64,000 bases of DNA from assembly GCA_017744605.1 (NCBI GenBank), contig JAGIAZ010000001.1, positions 124,001 through 188,000 on the forward strand, read 5' to 3'. The notes below the pieces were generated by a model. It saw nothing but the letters and a program-made list of their open reading frames with translations. It was not told where the DNA came from and did no database searches. The stretch's first letter is position 1; each line of letters begins with the position of its first letter. Shown piece by piece: positions 19,923-26,968 of the stretch. A program made the translations under genes and the position numbers. Source of the DNA: Sphingobium sp. GTDB lineage: Bacteria > Pseudomonadota > Alphaproteobacteria > Sphingomonadales > Sphingomonadaceae.

Positions 19923-20189
19923 TCAAGCCGCGGAGGAACCCAGCATCGCGTCCAGCTTTCCGGCTCGGTCCAGCGCCGCCAAATCGTCGCTGCCGCCGAT
20001 ATGCACACCATCGATGAAGACCTGCGGCACCGTCGCACGGCCGCCCGAACGATCGATCATCTCGATACGCTGCGGTCCGCCGAGGCTGATGTCATATTCC
20101 TCGAAATCAACGCCCTTCTCGCTGAGCAGCCGCTTGGCGCGCGCGCAATAGCCGCACCAGTCCTTGGTATAGATTTCAACGCGCGCCAT
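19923..20189 (-). CDS. grxC: Glutaredoxin 3
   Basis: This 88-residue thioredoxin-fold oxidoreductase has the dithiol motif C12-G-Y-C15, the cis-Pro segment TVPQVFIDG and GGSDDL for glutathione binding. It reduces disulfides and mixed disulfides with glutathione. The length is standard. The gene lies in the comF-grxC-amidohydrolase-DUF1178 run, 59 nt after comF. Confidence 0.95.
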   Translation of the reverse strand: MARVEIYTKDWCGYCARAKRLLSEKGVDFEEYDISLGGPQRIEMIDRSGGRATVPQVFIDGVHIGGSDDLAALDRAGKLDAMLGSSAA

Positions 20190-20248
20190 GGCTGCGCCGC
20201 TTCGACTGCATATTCATGGCACTCATGTCGGATCGCGAGGCGGCAAAG

Positions 20249-21025
20249 TCAATCGGGCGGAGATCGGTCGCCGGCTTCTCCCACGCGGGTCCAGCAGATG
20301 ATCTCGACCCGGGCCGCACCGCCGCCTTTGAGCATCCGCGCACATGCCGACGCGGTCGAGCCCGTGGTCCAGATGTCATCGATCAGAATCGCGGTCTTGC
20401 CGGCGAGCCGCGCTCGTGCCTCCGGCGCCAGCGCAAAGGCGCCTCTGACCGCCTTTGCGCGCGACCGCAATCCGAGCGAATGCAGCGGCGGCGTGTTCTT
20501 CGTCCGGCGTAGCAGTCCCGTTTCCAGCGGGAGGCCGGTCGCCCGCGAAAGCTGCCGTCCGATCAGCGCGGCCTGGTTGAAACCGCGCGACCAGATGCGC
20601 CAGCGATGCAGGGGGACGGGCACCAATATCGCGTCGGCGTCGCCCGGCAATGCCAGCAAGCGCTGCATCTGCGCGGCCATGACCCGCGCCAGGCTGACAC
20701 GGCGGCCATATTTGAGCTTGCGCGCCAATGTGCGCCCGACCTCGCCATAGTGCATCAACGCCCGTGCGCGCTCGAATGGCGGTGGGTCGGCAAGGCAGGC
20801 GCCGCATTGCGCTTCGTCGCCCATCGCCTGCGACGGCAGCGTCACCCCGCAGACCTTGCACAGCGGGTCGCCGATATAATCGATCGATTGCCAACAAGGG
20901 CCGCAGAAAGCGCCGGATTCGCTCACAATATCGCCACAGGCCGGGCAGCGTGGCGGCAGCGCATAATCCAGCACCGGCCCCAGCAAGGGCTTCGCTACAG
21001 ACCGTATCCGCGCGATCCACGTCAT
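20249..21025 (-). CDS. ComF family phosphoribosyltransferase-like protein
   Basis: This 258-residue protein has an N-terminal double zinc ribbon (CPACG, CGPCW, CKVCG, CGAC) and a C-terminal PRTase fold with VPVPLHRWRIWSRGFNQAALI and the PRPP loop ILIDDIWTTGSTASAC. ComF proteins are linked to DNA uptake in Bacillus and Haemophilus. In alphaproteobacteria this gene is a fixed neighbour of grxC with no demonstrated competence role that I know of. The start was set at the conserved MTWIARI, discarding an upstream extension antisense to the divergent methyltransferase start. Confidence 0.9.
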   Translation of the reverse strand: MTWIARIRSVAKPLLGPVLDYALPPRCPACGDIVSESGAFCGPCWQSIDYIGDPLCKVCGVTLPSQAMGDEAQCGACLADPPPFERARALMHYGEVGRTLARKLKYGRRVSLARVMAAQMQRLLALPGDADAILVPVPLHRWRIWSRGFNQAALIGRQLSRATGLPLETGLLRRTKNTPPLHSLGLRSRAKAVRGAFALAPEARARLAGKTAILIDDIWTTGSTASACARMLKGGGAARVEIICWTRVGEAGDRSPPD

Positions 21026-21069
21026 ATCCCGCTTGTTCCATGCGGCCGGGCGCGGCACAAGCCCGCCCC

Positions 21070-21933
21070 ATGAGCGATCCGGGTGCCGTCCCATCCATTT
21101 TCGATGAGTCCCGCCGGGCCATGCGTCGCGACCGGGCGGCAAGTCGCTTCGCGTCCCATGACTTTCTCTATGCAGCCATGGCCGAGCAGATGCTGGAACG
21201 CCTCGACGATGTGACGCGCAATTTCGAGCGCGCGCTGGTCATCGGCTGCCCTGACGACAGGCTTGCAGCCGCTTTGCGCGCGAAAGGCATCGCCGTGACC
21301 TGCGCCGATCCGGGGCCGGCCTTCGCTCGGGCTGCCGGGGGTGCCGTCATCCGGGAGGATCAGCTGCCATATCCTCCGGCGAGCTTCGACCTGATCCTGT
21401 GCTGCGGCACGCTCGACAGCGTCAACGACTTGCCGGGCGCTCTCATCGCCATGAACCGTGCGCTGGAACCGGACGGGCTCATGCTGGTCAGCTTTACCGG
21501 CGCGGGCTCCCTGCCCAGGCTGCGCGCGGCGCTGATCGCCGCCGATGGCGACCGCGCGGCGCAAAGGCTCCATCCCCAGGTCGACGTGCGCGCCCTCGGC
21601 GATCTCCTCCATCGCGCCGGCTTCGCCATGCCGGTCGCCGACCACGAAATGCTCGACGTGCGCTATGGATCTCTGTTCACGCTGCTTGCCGATCTGCGCG
21701 GCATGGGCGCCGCACAGTGTCTTGCCTCCGCGCCGCCGCCGCTCACGCGCATCGGCCTGGCGCGTGCGGCCGAAGCCTTCGCCGGCATGGCCGACGCCGA
21801 CGGGCGCACCAGCGAGCGCTTCGTCATCCTGCATGGCAGTGGCTGGCGCCCCGCCCCCAATCAAGCGCGGCCGGCGCGGCGCGGCAGCGCCACCGTCTCG
21901 CTGGCCGACGCGTTGAAGCGCAAGGACGGTTGA
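21070..21933 (+). CDS. SAM-dependent methyltransferase-fold protein, NDUFAF5-like
   Basis: This 287-residue class I methyltransferase-fold protein opens with FDESRRAMRRDRAASRF followed by DFLYAAMAEQMLERL and RNFERALVIGC, the layout of NDUFAF5-type proteins. In eukaryotes NDUFAF5 hydroxylates an arginine of the complex I subunit NDUFS7 during assembly; bacterial homologues are usually annotated only as methyltransferases. The SAM motif here is relaxed (VIGCPDDRL). It is divergent from comF with 44 nt between starts and ends head-on against mutT. Confidence 0.8.
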   Translation: MSDPGAVPSIFDESRRAMRRDRAASRFASHDFLYAAMAEQMLERLDDVTRNFERALVIGCPDDRLAAALRAKGIAVTCADPGPAFARAAGGAVIREDQLPYPPASFDLILCCGTLDSVNDLPGALIAMNRALEPDGLMLVSFTGAGSLPRLRAALIAADGDRAAQRLHPQVDVRALGDLLHRAGFAMPVADHEMLDVRYGSLFTLLADLRGMGAAQCLASAPPPLTRIGLARAAEAFAGMADADGRTSERFVILHGSGWRPAPNQARPARRGSATVSLADALKRKDG

Positions 21934-22359
21934 TCAGAGCAAGGCGTCGAGAATCGCCACCAACGGCCGATCGGCGGGCGGCATGTCGAGGCTGAACAGC
22001 TCGTGCGTCGCCACCCATTTCGCCTGCGGCGCTTCCTGCGGCATCACCAGCCCCCGCCATTTCCGGCAGACATAGAGCAGCAGCAACAGGGGGCGATCGC
22101 CGATCATGCCGGTCGAGAATGTCGCAGGCGCCAGGCACGCGGCATCGGTGTCGATCGACAGTTCCTCGCGTAGTTCCCGGATCAACGCCGCCTCCGCCGT
22201 TTCGCCGGGCTCGATCTTGCCGCCGGGAAATTCCCACAGGCCGCCCATAGTCTTTTCGGGCGGCCGCTGCTGCACGAAAACGCGCGACTGATCGTCAACA
22301 AGTGCTGCCGCAACAACGGTGATGACGGTTAAGTCCTTCGAGATAGTCTCATTCCACAC
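21934..22359 (-). CDS. mutT: 8-oxo-dGTP diphosphatase MutT-like Nudix hydrolase
   Basis: This 141-residue protein has a complete Nudix box at 46-69 (GGKIEPGETAEAALIRELRE plus ELSI). VFVQQRPPEKTMGGLWEFPGG is the substrate region typical of MutT, which removes 8-oxo-dGTP from the nucleotide pool. It is directly adjacent to the convergent methyltransferase, with no gap between stop codons. The first eight residues are extra to the usual start and a slightly later start cannot be excluded. Confidence 0.9.
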   Translation of the reverse strand: MWNETISKDLTVITVVAAALVDDQSRVFVQQRPPEKTMGGLWEFPGGKIEPGETAEAALIRELREELSIDTDAACLAPATFSTGMIGDRPLLLLLYVCRKWRGLVMPQEAPQAKWVATHELFSLDMPPADRPLVAILDALL

Positions 22360-22416
22360 TTTGTTAAGCGTTCCTTTTTTACAATCCGGTCAATGTCCAG
22401 ACAGGGGACTTAGGCC

Positions 22417-22587
22417 GTGATCCATATTCTTCGCAGACTTCTCGCGTCGGACAAGGGCGCAACGGCAGTCGAATATGGGCTGATTCTCGCCTTGATCGTC
22501 CTGGCGATGATGGCGGCGCTCTCAAATGTCGCCACGAAGACAAACGCGATGTGGGGCAATGTGGCAAATGCAGTTAACGGTAGTTAA
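22417..22587 (+). CDS. Flp-type IVb pilin, divergent paralogue (56 aa)
   Basis: This short frame starts GTG and encodes VIHILRRLLASDKGATAVEY followed by a long hydrophobic helix. The prepilin motif G/ATAVEYGLILA with Glu at +5 after the cleavage Gly marks it as a Flp pilin processed by a TadV/CpaA-type peptidase. Its C-terminus (NAMWGNVANAVNGS) differs from the two paralogues that follow. No tad assembly genes are in the window. Confidence 0.8.
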   Translation: MIHILRRLLASDKGATAVEYGLILALIVLAMMAALSNVATKTNAMWGNVANAVNGS

Positions 22588-22655
22588 GCATATGTTCTTT
22601 ACATCTCTTTGAGAATTTTAGGAATTTATCAAGAATTGGGGACGTAGGTTAGGAA

Positions 22656-22716
22656 CCGACACTGGATGTATATTCAGGGCCGGGTGTTTGCTGGAATGTG
22701 TTTGAGGAGACCTCCA
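22656..22716 (+). promoter_or_regulatory. Conserved leader of the second pilin gene
   Basis: The untranslated stretch CCGACACTGG, then GGGCCGGGTGTT, AATGTG and GAGGAG, matches the leader at 23085-23140 block by block. The GAGGAG is the ribosome site. Shared leaders suggest shared regulation or a recent duplication that included the upstream DNA. Confidence 0.5.
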
Positions 22717-22878
22717 ATGATGGCTATCCGTAAATTTATTAAGAACAACAAGGGCGCTACGGCGATCGAATATGGCCTGATCGCTGCCCTTATCGCCGTC
22801 GCTGCCGTTACCGCCATGCGCGGCTTGGGCGGCAAGCTGCAGACGACGTTCAACAGCGTTTCGAACAACCTGAACTAA
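22717..22878 (+). CDS. Flp family type IVb pilin (53 aa)
   Basis: The protein begins MMAIRKFIKNNKG and is cut before ATAIEYGLIA, leaving a 40-residue mature pilin that is almost all one hydrophobic helix, with tail GGKLQTTFNSVSNNLN. Flp pilins form thin adhesive fibres through the Tad system. GAGGAG precedes the start. The last 16 residues are identical to those of the next gene, at DNA level also nearly so. Confidence 0.93.
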   Translation: MMAIRKFIKNNKGATAIEYGLIAALIAVAAVTAMRGLGGKLQTTFNSVSNNLN

Positions 22879-22905
22879 TCCAGTTCGGTTTCGGTACAGA
22901 TTCAT

Positions 22906-22945
22906 AAAGGCGGCCGCGCGACAGCGCGGTCGCCTTTTGGTTTTC
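22906..22945 (+). terminator. Intrinsic terminator after the second pilin gene
   Basis: AAAGGCGGCCGCGC and GCGCGGTCGCCTTT form a 14-bp stem with one mismatch around a GACA loop, followed by TTGGTTTT. It is a strong rho-independent terminator 27 nt past the stop. Confidence 0.85.
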
Positions 22946-23084
22946 CGGCCCCTTTTTCTTCCCCGGAGCGCCGCAAGTCGCTCTGTGGATTGAAGGAAAC
23001 AAAGTGCACGGCCGTTAACCGACCCGACGTTACAGAATGCCGGACCCCATTTAGGATTTCATAAAGGATCAGGGCGTATTTTTA

Positions 23085-23140
23085 CCGACGCTGGCTCAAA
23101 CTCGGGCCGGGTGTTCACTGAATGTGATGAGGAGCCCCCC
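23085..23140 (+). promoter_or_regulatory. Conserved leader of the third pilin gene
   Basis: CCGACGCTGG, CGGGCCGGGTGTT, GAATGTGATG and GAGGAG repeat the plan of the leader at 22656. The region upstream (22946-23084) is ordinary intergenic DNA that probably holds the promoter. Confidence 0.5.
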
Positions 23141-23302
23141 ATGGCCTTCTTTCGTAAGCTGATCAAGAACAGCAAGGGTGCCACGGCCATCGAATATGGC
23201 CTGATCGCCGCCCTGATCGCCGTCGCCGCCGTCGGCGCCATGAGCCAGTTGGGCGGCAAGCTGCAGACGACGTTCAACAGCGTTTCGAATAATCTGAACT
23301 AA
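23141..23302 (+). CDS. Flp family type IVb pilin (53 aa), second close paralogue
   Basis: MAFFRKLIKNSKG is followed by the cleavage site before ATAIEYGLIAALIAVAAV. The mature protein differs from its neighbour mainly around GAMSQLG. Ribosome site GAGGAG lies 6 nt upstream. With its own terminator it forms an independent unit, so the two paralogues can be expressed separately. It is probably the structural subunit of a Tad pilus. Confidence 0.93.
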   Translation: MAFFRKLIKNSKGATAIEYGLIAALIAVAAVGAMSQLGGKLQTTFNSVSNNLN

Positions 23303-23330
23303 AAGCGGCCGTTTCGCACATGCGCCATAG

Positions 23331-23366
23331 AGGCGGCCTCATGCGAATGAGGCCGCCTTCTTGTTT
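23331..23366 (+). terminator. Intrinsic terminator after the third pilin gene
   Basis: AGGCGGCCTCAT and ATGAGGCCGCCT form a perfect 12-bp stem around GCGA, followed by TCTTGTTT. Confidence 0.88.
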
Positions 23367-23396
23367 CCGGGCCCGAGCCCCGTCCCTTCCTGGCGG

Positions 23397-23509
23397 CCGA
23401 TCCAGCAGAGCGGAAGCGTCATTGCGAGCGATGAAGTCGCGCGGCAATCCAGGCCAATCCTGCCTGTCCCTGAATTGCGTCGCCCAGCTTATGCCGGGCT
23501 CCCAATGAC
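23397..23509. repeat. Palindromic intergenic repeat, family A, copy 2 (inverted)
   Basis: This copy runs in the opposite orientation to that at 17397. It starts CCGATCCAGCAGAG, then CGTCATTGCGAG at 23417, then GTCGCGCGGCAATCCAGG, and ends near CCCAATGAC. It lies between the last pilin gene and the M48 protease gene. Confidence 0.8.
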
Positions 23510-23518
23510 AAGCGGCCT

Positions 23519-25012
23519 CTAGAACACCACCAGCTTCACGGTCGTGCCGGGCGTCAGCGTGTCGCCTGACCTCAGCCCATTCAGGACCAGGAAGCGCTCG
23601 AGTTGGTGATCGCCATAGGCCATCTGTTGGCTAAGGCTGGCCGGCGTGTCCCCTGCCCGCACCCGCACCAGGTGGATCTTGCGCGATTTGACCCCGGCGG
23701 CCTCCTGGTCGGTCATGCGCGCCATGGAGTTCACCGTCGTCACCAGATCGCTCATGCTCTGCCCTTGCGGGGTCACGACCATGAGCTGGTAGGCCGTGCT
23801 GGGCGAATAGGCATAGCCGATGATGGTCACGGTCAGCCGCGAGCCCTGTGAATTGGTCATGCTCGCGCTGCCATAGCTGGCGGCCAACCCATTGATCGTC
23901 GTGCGTTGCAGCGGGATGGCGCCGATCTGGCCCCCCTGCCCGGCCAATTGCTGGAACAGGCCCTGGACATAGGCATCGAGATTGCCGTCATAGCGCCCGC
24001 CGCCGAACTGAGCCTTGGCCGACTGGCCCGAAATCGTCACGAAATCCGGTTGGTTGTCGACCGCATAGCCCTCGGGCACGGTGAATTTGAGCTTGAGGCC
24101 GGGATGCATGAACTGGCGGTCCATCACAATGCCCTGTGCGGCATCGTCGCCATAGAGCAGGCCTTCGAGATTGCTGATGAACAGCGCCTTGTTGCGCAAT
24201 GTCGCCTTCGAACCGGTCGACTGCGCGCTCTGCAGCGCACGCGAGACGCGAGCACCGGGATCCGGGTGCGTGCTGGCCCATTCGGGAATGCTGCTGGGCG
24301 TGCCGCTCACCTGCCCGTCGAGCGCGGTCTGCGCCGCGAGGCTGGCCAGCATCGTCGAGAGCGCGGCGGGATCGTAACCGGCCTTGGCGAGATACTGCAC
24401 GCCGAGATCGTCGGCCTCATACTCCTGCGTGCGCGAATATTTGAGCGTCAGCAGTTGCGCGCCGGTGCCGATGCCCTTCTGGAGCAGGCCACCGAGGCCG
24501 CTATCGCCGGCGACCTGCCCGATCAGCACCTGTCCCAGAACGCCCAGGATCGTGTTCCGCGTGGCCGCGCTCTGGCGCTTCTTGCCATGCTGGGCGGCGA
24601 CATGGCCGATCTCGTGGCCGAGCACGCCGGCCAGTTCCGCCTCGTCATTCATCAGGCCCATCAGCTGCCGCGTCACATAGACATAGCCGCCGGGGATGGC
24701 GAAGGCGTTGTTGACCGAGCTGTTGAGCAGGCTGATCGTGAAATCGCCCTGCTGGTTCGAAAGGCTCGACTGGACGGCGATCTTGCGCCCCACCTGGACC
24801 ACATAGGCGGCCTGGGGTCCGGCATAGAGGCCGCCAAATTCCTTGAGCAGCTCGGGATGCGCCTTGGCGCCTTCCGCCTTCTCCGCGGCGCTCATCGCGC
24901 TGACGGTCTGGACCGGCTTGGTCGAAGCGGCATTGCCTTGCGGGGCCAGCAGCGCAACGCCGCCAGCCATCGGGATCAGCGCAGCGCCCCAGTGCTTCAG
25001 AAATCGCGTCAT
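23519..25012 (-). CDS. M48 family zinc metalloprotease, exported
   Basis: This 497-residue protein begins with a signal-like segment (ALIPMAGGVALLAPQGNAAS). The catalytic zinc motif is HEIGH at 133-137 and the third ligand lies in YSRTQEYEADDLG. The layout matches periplasmic BepA/YfgC-type proteases, which degrade misassembled outer-membrane proteins. The C-terminal part ends in a LysM-like module (RVRAGDTPASLSQQM to TPGTTVKLVVF), suggesting wall binding. The start ATG is 65 nt after accA. It is the last gene of a five-gene minus-strand run. Confidence 0.9.
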   Translation of the reverse strand: MTRFLKHWGAALIPMAGGVALLAPQGNAASTKPVQTVSAMSAAEKAEGAKAHPELLKEFGGLYAGPQAAYVVQVGRKIAVQSSLSNQQGDFTISLLNSSVNNAFAIPGGYVYVTRQLMGLMNDEAELAGVLGHEIGHVAAQHGKKRQSAATRNTILGVLGQVLIGQVAGDSGLGGLLQKGIGTGAQLLTLKYSRTQEYEADDLGVQYLAKAGYDPAALSTMLASLAAQTALDGQVSGTPSSIPEWASTHPDPGARVSRALQSAQSTGSKATLRNKALFISNLEGLLYGDDAAQGIVMDRQFMHPGLKLKFTVPEGYAVDNQPDFVTISGQSAKAQFGGGRYDGNLDAYVQGLFQQLAGQGGQIGAIPLQRTTINGLAASYGSASMTNSQGSRLTVTIIGYAYSPSTAYQLMVVTPQGQSMSDLVTTVNSMARMTDQEAAGVKSRKIHLVRVRAGDTPASLSQQMAYGDHQLERFLVLNGLRSGDTLTPGTTVKLVVF

Positions 25013-25077
25013 GTCTCGCCCCCCCTTGTGCCGGAAGAGGATAGCCCGCCGGGAACCGATTGCAATGCCGGCGGACG

Positions 25078-26022
25078 TCAGCCGCCCATCGCCAGGAACT
25101 TGTCGGCGCGCTGCTTGCGCAACTGGTCCGGCTTCAGCCCGTCGAGATCGCGCAGCTCGGCCAGGATGGCCTTGCGCAGGGCTTCGATCGCAACCGCCGG
25201 TTCGCGATGTGCGCCCCCGACCGGTTCCGGCACGATCCGGTCGATCACATCGAGCGCGGAAAGCTGCTGCGCGGACACCTGCATCGCCTGCGCCGCGTCG
25301 GCTGCCTTGTCCGCCGTGCGCCAGAGAATCGACGCGCAACCTTCGGGCGAGATCACGGAATAAACCGCATGCTCGAACATCAGCACGCGATTGCCCGCGG
25401 CCAGCGCCACGGCGCCACCCGAACCGCCCTCGCCCACGATCACGGCAACCAGCGGAACGCCGAGCGCCAGACAGGCTTCGGTGCCGCGCGCGATCGCTTC
25501 CGCCTGTCCGCGCTCCTCCGCCTGCACGCCGGGGAACGCGCCCGACGTATCGACCAGGGTCACCACCGGCAGTCCGAAGCGATCGGCGAGTTCCATGAGT
25601 CGGATCGCCTTGCGGTAGCCTTCGGGCATGCCCATGCCGAAATTATGCTTCACCCGGCTGGCCGTATCGTTCCCGCGCTCGTGGCCGATCAGCATGACCC
25701 GGCGGCCGCCGATGGTGGCAAAGCCGCCCAATATGGCCTGGTCGTCGCCAAAGGCGCGATCGCCGGCGAGCGGCATGAAATCCGAGCACATTCCGGCCAC
25801 GAGATCGCGGAAATGCGGGCGCTGCGGATGGCGGGCCACCTGCGTCTTCTGCCAGGGCGTCAGCTTGGCGTAGAGGTCGCTCAACATGGTCGTCGAGCGC
25901 TGCTGGAGCTTCTCGATCTCGCTGTCGATGTCGATCGAACCGCTGTCGGCCGTCTCGCGCAATTCATCGATGCGGGCCTGCAGCGCGGCCACGGGCTTCT
26001 CAAAGTCGAGATAAGAAATCAT
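25078..26022 (-). CDS. accA: Acetyl-CoA carboxylase carboxyltransferase subunit alpha
   Basis: This 314-residue protein forms, with AccD, the carboxyltransferase that makes malonyl-CoA for fatty acid synthesis. Recognisable blocks are YLDFEKPVAALQARIDEL at the start, LIGHERGNDT, FGMGMPEGYRKAIRLM, LVDTSGAFPGVQAEERGQAE and VGEGGSGGAVAL with the acyl oxyanion glycines. Length and ends are normal. It begins 9 nt after xerD, consistent with one transcript. Confidence 0.97.
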   Translation of the reverse strand: MISYLDFEKPVAALQARIDELRETADSGSIDIDSEIEKLQQRSTTMLSDLYAKLTPWQKTQVARHPQRPHFRDLVAGMCSDFMPLAGDRAFGDDQAILGGFATIGGRRVMLIGHERGNDTASRVKHNFGMGMPEGYRKAIRLMELADRFGLPVVTLVDTSGAFPGVQAEERGQAEAIARGTEACLALGVPLVAVIVGEGGSGGAVALAAGNRVLMFEHAVYSVISPEGCASILWRTADKAADAAQAMQVSAQQLSALDVIDRIVPEPVGGAHREPAVAIEALRKAILAELRDLDGLKPDQLRKQRADKFLAMGG

Positions 26023-26031
26023 CGGGGTGCG

Positions 26032-26958
26032 TTAAGCGCCGGGGCGCTTGAGGTCAACGAGCGGATGGCGCGCGTTCACCAGCGCGACGAGCCGGCTGGC
26101 GTCGACATGGGTGTAGATCTGCGTGGTCGCGATGTCGGCATGGCCGAGCATCGCCTGCAACGCGCGCAAGTCCGCGCCGCCTTCGAGCAGATGCGTTGCG
26201 AAGGCGTGCCGCAGCACGTGCGGACTGACCCGGGCGGGATCGATGCCCGCTTCGGCGGCGAGCGCCCGGACCAGCTGGAACAGGCGGATGCGCGAGAGAT
26301 GGTTGGGCCCCGAAGGGAACAGCCACAGGCTGCCCTCGGGCACATGGCGACGCCAGGTGGCGATGGCGGCGCGTGCCCGGTCCGAAATCGGCACGAGGCG
26401 CTCCCGCCCGCCCTTGCCGCGCAGGATCAGATAGGGCCGGTCGGTCGAGACGGCCCGCAAGGGCAGCGAGACCAGTTCGGAAGCACGCAGGCCCGATCCG
26501 TAGAGCAGTTCGATGAGCGCGGCGAGACGCAGGTCGAGCGGATCGGGTGGCGTGCGATCGAGTCGGGCCTGGATCGCGCCAAACATCGCTTCGACATCGT
26601 CATGGCTCAGCACTTTGGGCAGCGGCCGGCGGGTCGCCGGGCGCGGCAAGGCAGCGGACGGATTGTCGGCCCGAACGCCCTCGGCCTCGAGGAAGCCGAA
26701 GAATCCCCGCAATGTCGAGGATTTGCGAGCCAGGCTGGACGATGACAGCGTCGCCCAGCCCTGGGCCAGGCGTCCCAGCGTCTCGCCGCTCGCCTCGGTC
26801 AGGTTGCCGATGCGTCCGGCGGCGTCTTCCAGGTCGTTGCGATAGGCGAGCAGCGTGTTGCGGGCGGCGCCCCGCTCGGCGGCCAGCATTGCGAGATAGC
26901 GGTCGATCATGGCCGCATCGGCCCGGCTGATCGGATCCGCGTCCCCGAGCCCGGTCAT
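26032..26958 (-). CDS. xerD: Tyrosine recombinase XerD
   Basis: This 308-residue tyrosine recombinase resolves chromosome dimers at dif with XerC. The N-terminal SAM-like domain covers about 15-100. The catalytic residues are the Arg in GSGLRASEL, the Lys in RGKGGRERLVP, the His and Arg in HVLRHAFATHLL, the His in LGHADIATT and the Tyr in TTQIYTHV. The context (next to accA and divergent aroKB) is that of chromosomal XerD and not of a phage integrase. Confidence 0.93.
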   Translation of the reverse strand: MTGLGDADPISRADAAMIDRYLAMLAAERGAARNTLLAYRNDLEDAAGRIGNLTEASGETLGRLAQGWATLSSSSLARKSSTLRGFFGFLEAEGVRADNPSAALPRPATRRPLPKVLSHDDVEAMFGAIQARLDRTPPDPLDLRLAALIELLYGSGLRASELVSLPLRAVSTDRPYLILRGKGGRERLVPISDRARAAIATWRRHVPEGSLWLFPSGPNHLSRIRLFQLVRALAAEAGIDPARVSPHVLRHAFATHLLEGGADLRALQAMLGHADIATTQIYTHVDASRLVALVNARHPLVDLKRPGA

Positions 26959-26968
26959 CCCGCCCTCG

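Noticed and set aside
26032-26958. xerD as a phage or island integrase
   Set aside because: Its neighbours (accA, aroKB) and its length are those of the chromosomal dimer-resolution recombinase; no att-like repeats flank it.
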